A stretch of 64,000 nucleotides of DNA from Periplaneta americana (Eukaryota; Arthropoda; Insecta; Blattodea; Blattidae). Positions 22,073 to 35,211 of this stretch are shown piece by piece; the stretch's first letter is position 1; every line of letters starts with the position of its first letter. The notes beneath the pieces are model-generated. The model was not told the origin of the DNA, ran no database searches, and saw nothing but the letters and a program-made list of their open reading frames with translations. A program made the position numbers and the translations under genes. The DNA lies in contig NC_091124.1 of assembly GCF_040183065.1 (NCBI RefSeq), positions 96,924,501-96,988,500 of the forward strand, given 5' to 3'.

Positions 22073-23394
22073 CAAACAAATTCAGCTCCTTAAGTTGTGT
22101 TATGCAATATATAACAATAATGTCCGACGCTAGAATAGATGTAGCTATTTTTCAGTGTCAAAGTACCTGTACCGTCTGAGTCCCTCTGTAGGTACTTAAT
22201 ATTTATGGTACTGGAAGGTTCAATAATAGGCCTGTCTTGGCACAAAATCGGAACCTTGGAAATGTCACATTCTTACAACCGATCCAGTAGCACAAAGCCA
22301 ACTGTGTATCTTATGTATTATAACCCTTGAGGAAAGACATTCTAATCTTGATAAAGAGAAATATATTTCAGGGTCACTCTCATTTAATTTCTGTGCTTTT
22401 TCCACTATTGACTTGTAGTTAGTCATGATACTCAAACCCATATTCAATTGTAACTTCCACTACACAAACTAATAATAATATTCACCATACGGATGCTATA
22501 CTTGCAAGGAGGAAGCTCTCAGCCCTGTCTAGCATAGCACTCGCTATACGCTATTATTCTCACAGATCTGTGGACATATATGTTGAAGATTTGTGGAACA
22601 TTGGCTGTAATATTTTGGTATTATATCCCGCAACAGCGCTAGTGTTGCTACGAGCTGTAACAATAATATGTTTCTCTAGCAACCGGTCCACGTGTTGTAA
22701 ATCCAACTTACAAGGTCTGTCGGCAATAGCAGTAAATACAATAAAAAATGCGATCGGTGCAAAATTGTATTTTGTTCCTCTTTGCAGACAACAGTCAGAT
22801 AAACGTATAAAGTAAGGCTGGGATAAAATGAGTTGAAGAAACAACATTCGGGCCTCTCAGCAGTGACTTGTGTGCATTGCTGACTTGATGTTGTTGAGCG
22901 CCGGAACCACTGACAGACGGGGATCAATACCAGGCCTCTTGCGAAACTGCCGCACGCAGGTTGCATGTGGCCACAGCCTTCTGGATTGTAGAGCCATCGC
23001 CACGCGCCCACTTATTATTTTCATATTTTCTCTGTGACGGTTAATCGATAACAAATTCAAACCACTACAAATATCTCCGCTAGGTGGAATGAGTGGTGCT
23101 CCCAACTTGAACGATAATGGTGCAGTGTGTTGCTACTTCCACGTGGAGGTTATTGTGTTATCATCACCACAATTATAATCTCCATAATCATCATGATCGT
23201 CAACCATCACCATGAGCAGCACCAACAAATCCATAACCACTATCAACAAAAAGAGTTGCCATCGTGATCACAAGTAGCAATTATCACCATTCTTGCCAAA
23301 ATCATTGCTATAACAGTCGTGAATATTACAGTTTCGCATGCCCATGTTCATCATAATAAACATCAGTACTACCACAATAATCATCACCCCACTG
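22073..23394. other. unassigned sequence, cryptic (ATC)n at the end
   Basis: No gene recognised. 23160-23394 is rich in imperfect CAT/ATC/ACC units. A stretch at 22860-23020 has a weak tRNA-like B-box on the minus strand, too poor to call a SINE. Confidence 0.45.
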
Positions 23395-23640
23395 TTGTTG
23401 TTTGGTCAACTGTCCGAAGACAGGTTCAATATCAAAAGTGATACCAACAAGGCACCACTCATGTGGCAATTAGGACAGGAGATAACTGGGTAGGATGGCC
23501 AGTTCCTTTCCCCTTACATTGCATACATCGCCGATTAGCTACATATTACACTAATCAGACTTCAGATGCATACAAAAAATTGTTCTTCCTCTGACACATA
23601 TTGTCAAGTGAGATGTACTGCCTGATAATAGTTGTAGGCC
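23395..23640 (+). repeat. unclassified dispersed repeat R
   Basis: Begins TTGTTGTTTGGTCAACTGTC and ends near GAGATGTACTGCCTGATAAT. It matches 43687-43925 over its whole length and 16135-16375 inverted. A sequence like its downstream flank (CAGCCAGAACTTCAATCAGA) occurs alone at about 47730. Confidence 0.85.
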
Positions 23641-24101
23641 TACATATCAGCCAGAACTTCAATCAGAGGTACATTACCCGATATGTAAGACTATATTTAT
23701 ATTTAAATATCCTAATCTTGTCAATTCTAATAGTTATAGTATTACATTTAAAAAGTTATGTATGGATATTATAAAAATTGAAAAATTGTAAATTTAAATT
23801 TATATACTATAATTGCATAGTAGACATAAGACAAATTGCATTGTATAATTATTAATTTCAATTCAGGAATCCGCCCCTGAGCACGAGTTCTACTCTTTCA
23901 GGGGCGAGCTAAAGTTTTTCTGTATATATTATATTTTATGTTACAGTTATTAGCAAAATAATAAATAAATAAATAAATATAATAACTCCATCATCTTGAG
24001 GCTTTCGTTGAAAAGGATCAAAGTCCAAACAATGACAAGAGTTTTAAAGTTCTATACATAGCCTCCATAGTTCGAAAAAGCTGCTAAATAATTAAGTTTA
24101 C

Positions 24102-24102
<1 letters not shown>

Positions 24103-24159
<57 letters not shown>
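24103..24159. repeat. (ATT)n microsatellite
   Basis: Perfect ATT tract just upstream of a truncated LINE. Confidence 0.95.
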
Positions 24160-24164
24160 GTGTT

Positions 24165-24578
24165 ACTAGTATCACCATTTTATGGGACAGAAACGTGGAC
24201 ATTTCGATGAAAGTGAAGAGAAACGATTAGAATCATTTGAAATGTGGATATGGAGAAGAATGGAGCGTGTGAAATGGACAGACAGAATAAGAAATGAAAC
24301 TGTGTTGGAAATTGTGGATGAAGAAAGAATGATACTGAAAGTGATCAGGAAGAGAAAAAGGGATTGGTTGGGTCACTGGCTGAGAAGAAACTGTCTACTG
24401 AAGGATGCACTGGAAGGAATGGTGAACGGCAGAAGAGTTCGGCGCAGAAGAAGATATCAGATGAAGACGACATTAAGTTATATGCATCATATGCGGAGAC
24501 AAAGAGGAAGATAGAAAATTGGAAAGACTGGAGAATGCTGGGTTTGCAGTGAAAGACGTGCCCTGGGGCAGAACATGT
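24165..24578 (+). mobile_element. LINE 3' end, 5'-truncated (EMWIWRRME family)
   Basis: Plus-strand frame has EEKRLESFEMWIWRRMERVK, KWTDRIRNE and RDWLGHWLRRNCLLKDALEG, the C-terminal end of an insect LINE reverse transcriptase polyprotein. A frameshift near 24450 moves the end (DIKLYASYAETKRK) into another frame. It ends in a (TGTA)n tail. Same family as 57190-57831. Confidence 0.8.
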
Positions 24579-25427
24579 ATGTATGTATGTATGTACTCGT
24601 ATTAGTATCACGCCATGAAAAATGCGTTCAAAATTGAAATATCCTACTTATTTCATTTTCTACATTCAGATTTTAATACTCTGAAAACTGTCAGTACAGT
24701 TCAAGATTTGTGAAGAACCTAAATTTTAGACAACCAATATAGTAGGCTATACTGACCTCCAATGGACTAGTTATTATGAAGTAATCTGTAGGTATGGGAA
24801 TATTATCTTTTAATGAACTGGAAATCGTATGTGCATTTATGTTACCTTTGATGATTTGACTTTATAATATCTCCAATAAGTTCTTTGTATGCAATGTTCG
24901 AAGTGTAATATGCTGCCGAATTGCTAGAATTTTAACTGGACAGTTGTGCCAACATTGAGTGAAGTGGTCATTGCCCCTTTCGCAAAGTGACGGGCTCTGC
25001 AGAATGTACATATGCCAGTTATATTTAAAAGGGAAGATATGTATCCAGTCTGTAGTGTTAAAAGTATCAGAATAATATAAGTTTAGTTACAATATTTTAT
25101 TAATAGTATTAACTTACTGTTACGTGGAAGTCAACATGTGTTTTACTCGATGCACGCTCGAGCCAATATGACAGTTCTCTATTGTTACATTTCGGAGTCG
25201 TGTGAATCAAGCGTAAAAACTCAGTAACGGGTGCTAACCTACTCTAGTTTACTCGGTGCCATTTTCAACTGTTAGTGTCAAAAGTCCTATGATTTGTAAT
25301 GATATATCAGTAATGCACTTTTGATCAATTTAATATTGTTACATATCATGGTCAAAAAAGGGGTATTATGGCCTCATGATGACAACGAAAAACACGCATT
25401 CGATTTTCTCCTCTGTAGTCAATATAC

Positions 25428-25433
<6 letters not shown>
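24579..25433. other. unassigned sequence
   Basis: No gene or repeat recognised. Confidence 0.5.

Positions 25434-25484
<51 letters not shown>
25434..25484. repeat. (TA)n microsatellite
   Basis: About 25 TA units. Confidence 0.95.
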
Positions 25485-25488
<4 letters not shown>

Positions 25489-25597
25489 CGATACTTTAGG
25501 GCATTTTTTCACTGTGATTCTTCTATATTTGTATTTCTCTTTCTGGGGATGCTAGAGAGATTTTTTATATAAAATATGTTTTTGTTATAGCAATAAA

Positions 25598-25607
25598 TTT
25601 ATTATTA

Positions 25608-25667
<60 letters not shown>
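25598..25667. repeat. (ATT)n microsatellite
   Basis: Near-perfect ATT tract. Confidence 0.95.
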
Positions 25668-25875
25668 TGTTCACTTTGTATTGTTCTTTTGTAATTCTTC
25701 ATTTTCACTGTCTTGTCCTCTTTTCCTAATTATTAATTTCTTTTTCCTTTTTCTTTCTGTTTTCCGTAGTCTATATTTGATTCATTTTCAATACTTTGTT
25801 TTGTTTAATGCTTTCCAACCATACATCTTCCATGTTTCCCATTTTATATCTTCTTGTAGTACTTTTTCTTTGTTT

Positions 25876-25878
25876 ATT

Positions 25879-25934
<56 letters not shown>

Positions 25935-25935
25935 A
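25876..25935. repeat. (CTTT)n microsatellite
   Basis: About 15 CTTT units. It yields long artificial Phe/Leu/Ser-rich reading frames nearby. Confidence 0.95.
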
Positions 25936-26670
25936 TCTTCAGTTACTATTTCTAATTTATTTTCTGTCTGCGTATATCCTTTTGTGTTTTCTTTCTTCCC
26001 TTCTTTACTTTAGTCTAGTGTCTTTTGTAACTTTCAATATATCTGACATTTCCTTATTCACTTTTTTAGTAATACGCCACTCCTTCTTCCCTTCTGTTAT
26101 AGCAACGGTACGACTCCTGAATTAAAATATAAGAATTTCCAGGAAATCCAGCCGAACTTTGTTATAACAAAAATTTTCTCCAATGAGCTTGAAACGACAC
26201 GAAACATCCCTGCCTACGACAGCGCTTTCGCTGCTATGAGACTCTTCCGCGTTGTTGCAGACTAAGGAATTTTCCCCCACATTTCTGTAGGTAACGTGTA
26301 ATTTATTCATTAATTCAATGTTTCTTTCACATACAGGTAACTTTTTTCGTTACATTTTGCCAATATGGAATATCAGCTTCTTCACATTTCCATAGCTCTT
26401 AAAATCTTGGAAGGGAGAAAATTGTTTCTTGTAAGCAAATTATAAACGAAATCCCCTCAAGACTGGGAATTCTCTCGGGTGTTTTCTCGAAGCACAACGT
26501 ACACTGAGCAACTGAAATCGCTGTGACTCAACTACAAACTAGTTTACACATTTACTTAACTTAACAACTGCTTCTCTTTATAAATTTATATTAAATAGGA
26601 ATACTCTCTTTTTTCTTAGGTTAAACCTGCTTTGATTCCTGACAGAGGAGTGGAACGTGACTTTTGTCAT
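25936..26670. other. unassigned sequence
   Basis: No gene or repeat recognised. Confidence 0.5.
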
Positions 26671-26675
26671 ATTAT

Positions 26676-26858
26676 CACAGTCTAGTATATACAGTCACGA
26701 AGCTCAATACGTAATAAATATGCATCTATAAATAGTTGCTAACCACTAGGATCGCTAATATCGCCTCATTACAGACAATGCGAAATAGTACCGGCACAGT
26801 CTATTGTTCATAAGCACTCTCACAACTCAAGCTTCGTGACTGTATATACTAGACTGTG
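26676..26858. mobile_element. CACAGTCTA-type MITE, copy b
   Basis: CACAGTCTAGTATATACAGT at the left end and the inverse at the right, with an exact 7-bp duplication ATATTAT outside each end. It also keeps the inner ACAGTCTATTGTT block, inverted relative to copy a. Confidence 0.85.
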
Positions 26859-28064
26859 ATATTATGTTCTTCGTTCTATATTGTTTCTTTAGTTTTACTT
26901 CATTCTAACCGCGTCTCCTGAAAAGTCCACTGGTGTGAAAGTGTTTTTTTCGTCAACTAGGTATAACAATAAGCCTCTTAACGGGGAATTTTTACAGAGA
27001 GTTGCTCATCTCATTTTTCGCATTTTACTCAAATGGGTCTTAAACACAATCTGTAATTTCAGAAATATCAATATTATTCCGCATCGTAGGGATAACTATG
27101 ATAGAATTTTCCTCAATTTGTGAGCTGCTCTACGTTTGTGAGAAGTGAATATCGAACCACGGTGTACATTATGGCAATGCTATTTATTTAATCTGAATGA
27201 GGTAAATACACAATGATTTTTAAAGTTTCAAATAAATTCTGCAACTAGTTTAGGGATGGAACCTGACATAGAAACAGGAATACATATTCTAACCTAGAGA
27301 GATAGAAGAAAAAGGACAACAAATATAACTTTTGAAAAAAATATATTTAATTTTCCTTCCCGTAAGGTATCGCAGAACTGATGTGAAGCCACAGCACACA
27401 GGCATACCGAAGTAAAACTGACGTTCTACTTGACTGGTTGAGAATAGAGTAGCTGTATCATTTTCTTGTAGGCTGAGTGCCAGTCTTTCCGTACTGTTAC
27501 GACCTGTAAATCGTTGTAATGCTAGCTATCTTCGAAAAGGAGAGTGAGTGTTTCGTGATTGCTTAAATTTTCGGCACAAAGGGCACAAGCTTAGCACTTC
27601 TGGGCCATTAATTTTGTACATTTTTATAACGTAAGCTTATGTGTAAGACATATTAAAATATTCACTCTTCCCAATTTGCAAACAGTTTAATCGCTCAAAT
27701 AAAGTTAAATATTACGTCTAAATGAATAGCCATAAGTAAATAAGTAATGGCATTTCGTGCTGAGAACTTTGAAACGCCTATTTCCTGAGCAAGCAAAAGA
27801 GGGATTTTTTTTTTTTTAATGTTCGAGTCGTTCGTCTACTTCATCTAACTTTTCTTCCGTTTTTCGGAACACCTTCCTTGTCATTAAGAGATCCTACCTC
27901 TCTTAACTTTTTAACAAGTTGGGGAACAGTTTTTCTACTTAGAAGAGGATTCTCAGGATATTTCTGAATCACCTGACCACTTCTCTGTGAGAAATGATTT
28001 TTACATATGTTTTGTACATAAAATTCCGTTCAAGACTGTATTTATGTATTGGTATAACTAAGAA
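26859..28064. other. unassigned AT-rich sequence
   Basis: No gene or repeat recognised. Confidence 0.5.
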
Positions 28065-28075
28065 CAAGAACAATT

Positions 28076-28341
28076 GTCCACACCTGTAAAGTATAGGTTA
28101 GCGCGTCTGGCAGCGAAACCAAGTGGCCCGGGTTCGAATCCCGGTCGGGAAAAAGTTACCTGGTTGAGGTTTATTCCGGAGTTTTTCCTCAACCCAATAT
28201 GAGCAAATGCTGGGTAACTATCGGTGCTGGACCTTGGACTCATTTCACCGGCATTATCACCTTCATCTCATTCAGACGCTAAATAACTTAAGATGTTGAT
28301 ACAGCGTCGTAAAATAACCTACTAAAGAAATAAAAAAGAAG
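28076..28341 (+). mobile_element. SINE-A, full length, with target duplication
   Basis: tRNA-like head (TCCACACCTG start, B-box GGGTTCGAATCCCGG), a body with GTTACCTGGTTGAGG and AACCCAATATGAGCAAATGC, and the tail GATACAGCGTCGTAAAATAA. Flanked by an 11-bp repeat CAAGAACAATT (28065-28075, 28342-28352). Non-coding, LINE-dependent. Confidence 0.92.
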
Positions 28342-28636
28342 CAAGAACAATTAGCACACAATTTACAAACAATGAAAGCACCGAATTATACACGAACGCA
28401 CAACCACTCGCTGACATAGCCATCGTTATACCGTTATACGGCCTTGACGACTGGATTCTCACAGTATGCATTCACACTCAAATACCCTAATTGTACAAAA
28501 ATCCTTGTTTACAACTTTTCAGCCGGAATTGCGTACGCTGTGGCTTCAATACAAATAAATATTATTTTCTTATTTCCTTCGCATTCTATTTGTATTTAAA
28601 TTATGAGAGATACACATTTCTTACGTTAAGATCATT

Positions 28637-28873
28637 TGAGCCTTTGAGAGCAGAAGTGGTGTAAGTCAAAAGTGGTTAATGAGGTTTAAAGTAAACATTC
28701 TGTGAAATACAGCGCAAAGTAGTAATTAATAATGAATTTATTTAAACTATTAGTAGTCAGTGAATAGCATGAATGACATATTAATTGCTACTTTGCGCTG
28801 TATTTTACAGAATTTTTACTTTAAACTTCATTACCCAACTATGACTTACACCACTTCTGCTCTGAACGGCTCA
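28637..28873. mobile_element. fold-back MITE
   Basis: Inverted arms of about 90 bp (AGCAGAAGTGGTGTAAGTCA at both ends) around a short AT centre. Outer edges TGAGCC/GGCTCA. No clear target duplication and no coding capacity. Confidence 0.75.
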
Positions 28874-28980
28874 TTTACTGCATATGCCACCAGAAAGAAA
28901 CGAATTTAGAAGATAAATATAACATGCGTATTTCTCATGAAACTACATATTTTCGTGAATAAATTGGGCTATGTGATGTA

Positions 28981-30070
28981 AAGCATGGCGTAGTGTCGTG
29001 CATTTCAAGCTCTGTGTTCGGTTCAAGTTTGTCGAGCGTGACAAGTACCGAAATCTGTTTTAAAGTAGCGGATCTCTCACAGCTCGCTCGAACTTGCCCC
29101 TTGTATGATCTGTACCTTTGAAGTTCGCTGGCCTCTCCGACTCTCTCCCCCCATTTCTTCTTGCTTTTAGCTCAATAAGGAGTTTAGAACAAATCTTGTG
29201 AAGTTTTATTTAGATGTATTATTATTATATTGGGTTATTTTACGACGCTGTATCAACATCTAGGTTATTTAGCGTCTGAATGATATGAAGGTGATAATGC
29301 CGGTGAAATGAATCCGGGGTCCAGCACCGAAAGTTACCTAGCATTTGCTCGTATTGGGTTGAGGGAAAACCCCGGAAAAAACCTCAACCAGGTAACTTGC
29401 CCCGACCGGGATTCGAACCCGGGCCACCTGGTTTCGCAGCCAGACGCGCTGACCGTTACTCCACAGGTGTGGACCTTTAGATGTAAGGACAGGTAATTTT
29501 TATTACAAAAATGTAATTAAACATCGACAGTAATAGATACACGTACATATAGGTGCATAAAATTATATTTGAAAACACATGACAGTTGTTACTATACCAG
29601 TTATCGACAGAAAATAGCTATAATTACTTTCTTCACACATTATTCAAATAAATCATAGTTATTCGGTAACAATATTTGTATCGCTATTTGGATGATAAAA
29701 GTATTAGCGACGTGCATTATATGCACTATGTTTGATTCAAGTTAGTCGAGTATGACGAATTTCGACATTCGTCGATGTTTGCTCTGCAGAAGAATGCCTG
29801 TATTATATGTCGCACCATCTTACAATAACATTCACTGTCTTTCACTCTCTTCATTTCTTGTTTTAGAATAGATCTTGCGATTAGTTTTTCATTTAAAATC
29901 AGACGACGTGTTTAATGTCTTGGTTGCCTCTCCCATGTTCGAACATTGCAGGACACTATTTTAAACTGCTTAAAGATTTTAACACATATATCGCGATTAG
30001 TCTTTCATATGGAATAAGAAGACGTTTGTAATGTCTCAGTTTCCTCTGTCATATTTGAACATTGCACAAT
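28981..30070. repeat. diverged long tandem duplication
   Basis: A module starting CGTGCATT and including GTTCAAGTTTGTCGAG appears at about 28995 and again at about 29713. A sub-block (GCGATTAG ... TCGAACATTGCA) repeats again with a period of about 115 bp at 29878 and 29993. A SINE-A (29219-29475) interrupts the first copy. Confidence 0.55.
29219..29475 (-). mobile_element. SINE-A, full length, with target duplication
   Basis: Reverse-strand SINE-A with a well-kept tRNA-like head (GGGATTCGAACCCGGGCCAC on the plus strand). Flanked by the 10-bp repeat TTTAGATGTA (29209-29218, 29476-29485). Confidence 0.92.
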
Positions 30071-30109
30071 AATAGTCGGTACTTTGATCATATGCATTTT
30101 TAAATATAT

Positions 30110-30884
30110 TGTAAATTTTTATAATAAACAACAATGTAATTTTATTATTTCAACAATTACTCTTCACTTTCTACAATTTAATTCTGCTCCCGTCAACAAT
30201 GGGATTTGCTCTCCACACAGTAACACTGTATTCGTTATTGCACTCTACAGACGACAATGACAATTTACTTGAATTATTGAGAACGACAATGAACTGTTAA
30301 TTTTAACTAATGTTCACAAAGCACTATTTACAAATCAGAACTGTCAGTTCTCAGTTCACAGTTCTTCTACCTCAGTCACTCGAGTTCACAGTATCTCGAT
30401 CCCCAGACCTTAGAGACAGTCCACTGAACTTCGAACTCAGGTCCCTTCAACAGCGGTTCACTGCACTCGAACTCAGGTCTTCGGATGCTCACACAGTTGC
30501 AGACGCACACTCAAGTCGAACTCCGGTACACAAAGCTGGCTGACTATAACAACACTGACTGACTTACTGACTGACTCAAGTTCACTCGCGAGCGTAATTT
30601 ATACTCACACCATAGTTACGAGAAAGTACGAGTTCTCGATATTTCCACGCGTGTCCAGAGATGGCACTCGAACAATCCGGACCCCTCTCCTCTCTGCGGT
30701 CGCTCTTTCCACTTTCTTCTCTCCGCAAGCACCAGATGCGCGCGCAACCTCCCCTCGCCGCGTCGTAGTACACCGCCCTCTCTCGGCTGCAGACGCTCCC
30801 CTCGCCGCCACACCTAAGCGACCAACGTTTCGTCTGCCGGGCGCCCTGTCGGACATGCGTTGGAATCCCGACGCAGCTATCACA
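30110..30884 (-). mobile_element. solo LTR of an LTR retrotransposon
   Basis: On the minus strand it begins TGTGATAGCTGCG and ends TTTACA, the TG...CA ends of an LTR, and a 6-bp repeat ATATAT flanks both sides (30104-30109, 30885-30890). A GC- and CpG-rich U3-like part is followed by a TATA box (30597-30603) and, much further on, an AATAAA-type signal near 30146, so U3-R-U5 order is plausible with a long R. No internal region, primer site or coding sequence lies next to it, so this is the product of LTR-LTR recombination. Superfamily not assigned. The target repeat is low complexity and could partly be chance. Confidence 0.75.
30597..30603 (-). promoter_or_regulatory. TATA box of the solo LTR
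   Basis: TATAAAT on the minus strand, just after the GC-rich block. Transcription would begin about 25-30 bp further on, near 30570. Inferred from position and sequence only. Confidence 0.5.
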
Positions 30885-30890
30885 ATATAT

Positions 30891-33129
30891 TTACGTATGA
30901 AGTACGCAAAATAAGTCTTTAGCGGACGAATTCAGTGTTTTGGACGAGACGTAAGCCTAGTCAAAAATACGGTATGAATCCGCTAAAGGTTTTGTTTACG
31001 TGGTACATACAATAGTTTTTAGTAAAATCTCTTAAATTATTCTTAAATTAGCAAGTATTCTGAAGCTAAAAATGTGTTGTGAATTACATAGTTGCTGCGT
31101 ACAGAATATTCTTTCGAATTTTAACTATAAAATTACACTTTCTTACGCATTTATCACAACAATGATTACAAATCACTGTACATTAGGATGCATAATTAAA
31201 CCGTAAAGAATAAAGTTCCTAAAGTCTTATTATTTGTATCAATTTTTGTGATAAGTGCGTAAGAATGATGTCAATTTCAGTTAAAGATTGAAGAATAAAA
31301 TTTGTACAAAGCAATTAACAACACATTTTTAACTTCAGAACACTAGCCAATTAAAGAAATGATACTTCCGAATAGTTAATTCTCTATTTGTAATATTTTT
31401 TCCTCGTAAAACTAAAGAAATAAGGTATTTTACTAACAACTTGAAATTAGTGTAACTTTGAAAATATTGTGATTAGGACAAATGTTTATATAACAGATTT
31501 TGCTCAGAATGTCTTCGGTAATAAACTCCGTAAATGGCGGTAAATCCTCGTGAATAACCTGCACATATCTATTTTTCTCACTTAGCGAAATATTTTACTT
31601 CTGAAGTACCCAAGTCTGTAGATCTGGACAGGACCATTTCCATTCTACTAGAAGGCTAGTGTATGAAATATAGTGACTTTCCATCAAAAGCGCAGAGATT
31701 CTAATGCTATTCTACCGTACATCATTAATGCTACAGTTACGTGTATGCGTTCTTGACACTACCTCAAAAAATAAAATCTGCAATGCTATGTAAAAGTTGC
31801 GAGATTTTTTTAACATTAATGGAAGCTGACGCAGTGGGTGAATCATAGCCAGGCGGTTTCTGACTTGCCATACACTTTCGAACGACGCTGTACTAAGGGA
31901 AACCATTTTCCGTTATTAATGTTCCGTACCATGTCTATTACGAGAAAAACTAAACAGATCGGATTTCTCTGTTTAATTCATAATTTCATAAAGGTATTGT
32001 AGAGAGAAATACCAGTCATGCAGGAAACAGGAATTCAGTTTCTTACACATCCTCCAGAGTAGAAGGTCAGATATCAGATTCAGGCTTCAAAAAACTTTTG
32101 CAGTATAGCTGAATTTGAGGCCATTTACAGTAATTTTGGCGTAGATAAGATAACTAGTTCCTGTTGGAATGCATCACATTCTTTACTTCCATCTCCAGAA
32201 TCTTTTATCTGATGATGCACTTGTTAACTTGAATTCATTACCTTCGTAATATACTCGTATATTTGGATAGTAGGTCTATTATAACTAGGGCAAGGATTCT
32301 TTTTTCTATTAAGCCAGAAACATAGCTGCTTTAGTATTTATATGTTATGTGATAAACTGAATTTTTTAAGACATTTGTTAGGCCATTTCTTTGCACTTTT
32401 TGCCTTTTTCAACTCCTAAGAATATTTTTATTTTATTCGGTCATTTTTTTAGGCACTTTCATTTCATTTTTGCCATAAATCCCCATTAATGTAAAATCAT
32501 GTTTATTTCCTTTGATATTTTCTCTACATATTTTGTCCATTTATTCTCATCGTTTTGTATAATATTTAATTGTTTTTCTACACAAATATTGCCATTTTAA
32601 CGCAGTACACCCCATGTAATGGATCAGTCCAACCGCCCCTTCAATATAGACTCCTCTATACCTGCTAGTTCCGGGTATGAGTGACCTTGTGGTGGACTAC
32701 ATGGAAACTACATCAGGTAAAATAATTAATTAAAGTATAGTACTTAGAAAAAATTGTGTAAAATTAAATAAACTTAAATGTTAGTACTAGAATTTAATTT
32801 AATTATTAGTCTAAATATTAAATAGTATAAAACCTCTTTTCCTACTAAGCCAATTATGTAAGTTTAATTTTTTGGGAATTTTTTTAAAGATTTTTAGGTT
32901 ATAAATGCCTTGTTTTTACGACATTCTTTCATGATTTATAGGTCATCAAAATCCTAGCCGTAATTATAACTAGTTGAAGAAATTGAAATGGACAGAAAAC
33001 GGCAGGTAAATTTTCTCTGAAACTTTATTATGCACAGATTTAATTCTTTTAATACCGAAACTCTATACTACGACGCGGATCCATCATTTCATTGTCAGAA
33101 TTTGGGAATGTATATTAAAGAATGCTATT
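30891..33129. other. unassigned AT-rich sequence
   Basis: No gene recognised. GGCCATTT/GGTCATTTTT phrases at 32350-32960 resemble 14.0-14.9 kb. Confidence 0.45.
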
Positions 33130-34666
33130 CAAGGCCTGATTTATAATTTCAGAGGTCCGGAGCTTAATTTTCTTTATGAGGCCCCTTATTTTCATATATG
33201 ATAAATAGGCCTATCTTGTTTCATTTAAATTTTGCCCCTATCCCCTTTCACCATGTATTTATTTCACAGAGATTTTTATTAATTCTCGACTCTGAGGAGA
33301 AGGATTAAAAATAACGTACCAGTGATTATGTGTGGCCACAGAGCTGATAGCATTGGTTGCAGTACCGGTACTATCTCTAGTTTCCTCTAGTGCAATAATT
33401 TAGGAGTATGAAAAGAATGCTCATTTATCCTAAATTATTACTTAGACTTATATATAAAAAATAAATACCTTGACCCCCTACAATTGAGTAGCTGTGGCGA
33501 ATTATTGTCTCTGTATGCCAAAATCTTGATTAACCTGTGTTAAAACATTCTTAACTTTAGCATTTTTTTATTGTTGTTGACTAGCTCTACGGTTTCTTGT
33601 AATGGTCCCTAACTCAAGTTTGCTTGGGAATTCCATTTTTAAGTATGAACATTCTTAAAAAAACACTTTAACACTACCACTACACACAGATAACGGTCCT
33701 ATACCAACAGAAATTAGATAAACTTAAAAAAACACAAGCATTAGGCATTTTGTTTAACACTCAATACAATGACTTTGGCTGGCTGAACTCATTATTCGTT
33801 ATTTAAATAGGCCTACTTTTACATTTTGAATAAACTGTACACGGTAGCCAGCTTTTACAAGTTGAACACATTAAACTCTGCAATAAACTTATGACTATAA
33901 ACTTAAAACAATAAAGTGATTTTTATGCGTTTTCTAACATAATAATTCATTACGTAAGTACCGTAGTTTCGCCAAACTATGGTCCACATTTTTCACATTT
34001 TTCTTTGTATATTCAGTACTATTCATCCAGATTAAGTAGAATTTTGGCTTCGGACTCTTGTAAGTGTATATTAAATAAATATTGACATATGTGTTTGAAA
34101 TTATTTAATTACAAGTGTTAAAAGTAATAAGCATTGGTACATAGTTGTATTCTGAGTTGCCCAACTATGGTACACTCATATATTCATGCTTGAAAGCATG
34201 AATGGACTATAGCTGGAGCTGTAATTATTCGTAAATCAATACACTGAGTTTCTAAGTTAAGGGTAGAAACATAATCTAGCACAGAAATATTAAAAATAAA
34301 TTAAAACTACATGGATTCTTTTTATTAGTACACATTGCATAAACACACAATAAACAAGTGAAATCTGAAAGTCATTTTTCTGCAATAATGAACAAATACA
34401 GTATATTAAACAACAAAAGTAGCCTACGGTATAAAAATAAACGAACACATTCTTAGCAAAATATTATGCACATAAATTCACTGATAATGTTTATTTACCA
34501 TGCTGAGAACTACATTCAGTAGCTTAGAAAGCATGATGGAATATTCAGATTGTCAATTTCTATAAATGAATACAATATAATATTTTATTACTCAGTCAAT
34601 GACAAATCAAAGTAAAATAATGACTTAGTTTATAGTCATTAAGTTTATATACATGAATTACAAAAT

Positions 34667-34702
34667 TGCGAACGTTTTCGCCTATTCAGGCATCCTCAGG
34701 CA
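34667..34702 (-). ncRNA. hammerhead-ribozyme-like motif, left arm
   Basis: Exact inverted copy of the motif at 35212-35247; see that entry for the fold. Confidence 0.4.
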
Positions 34703-35211
34703 GTTATACAATATCTCAATGTCATATACGTAGCTATTGGTGGTGAGTACTATTTAAAATTAATGATGTATAGGACATCTCCATTATTAAAATGTAATAT
34801 TACAGGTTATAAACTTAAATAATGTTAAAAAATGTTAAAAACCATGTAGTAATTAAATTTCATAATATGTGGAACACTTGTTCAGTCCAATGAGTGGTGA
34901 ATGTATCTGAAATATATAAAAATACGAATAGAAATGGGAATTATCAAATGTAAATTGTAATCGGATTGGATATTTAAAAGTACTCACGTCGTTTTTATAT
35001 ATTTCAGATACATTCACCACTCATTGGACTGAACAAGTGTTCCACATATTATGAAGTTTAATTACTACATGGTTTTTAACATTTTTTAACATTATTTAAG
35101 TTTATAACCTGTAATATTACATTTTAATAATGGAGATGTCCTATACATCATTAATTTTAAATAGTACTCACCACCAATAGCTACGTATATGACATTGAGA
35201 TATTGTATAAC

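Noticed and set aside
22860-23020. Possible tRNA-headed SINE on the minus strand
   Set aside because: Only a weak B-box-like GGTATTGATCCC; no A-box, body or tail matching the other SINEs.
25681-26125. Reading frames of about 110 codons rich in Phe, Leu and Ser
   Set aside because: They are translations through a (CTTT)n tract and pyrimidine-rich DNA, with no domain.
30310-30914. Several overlapping frames of 63-92 codons on both strands
   Set aside because: They lie inside the solo LTR and reflect its GC-rich, stop-poor sequence.
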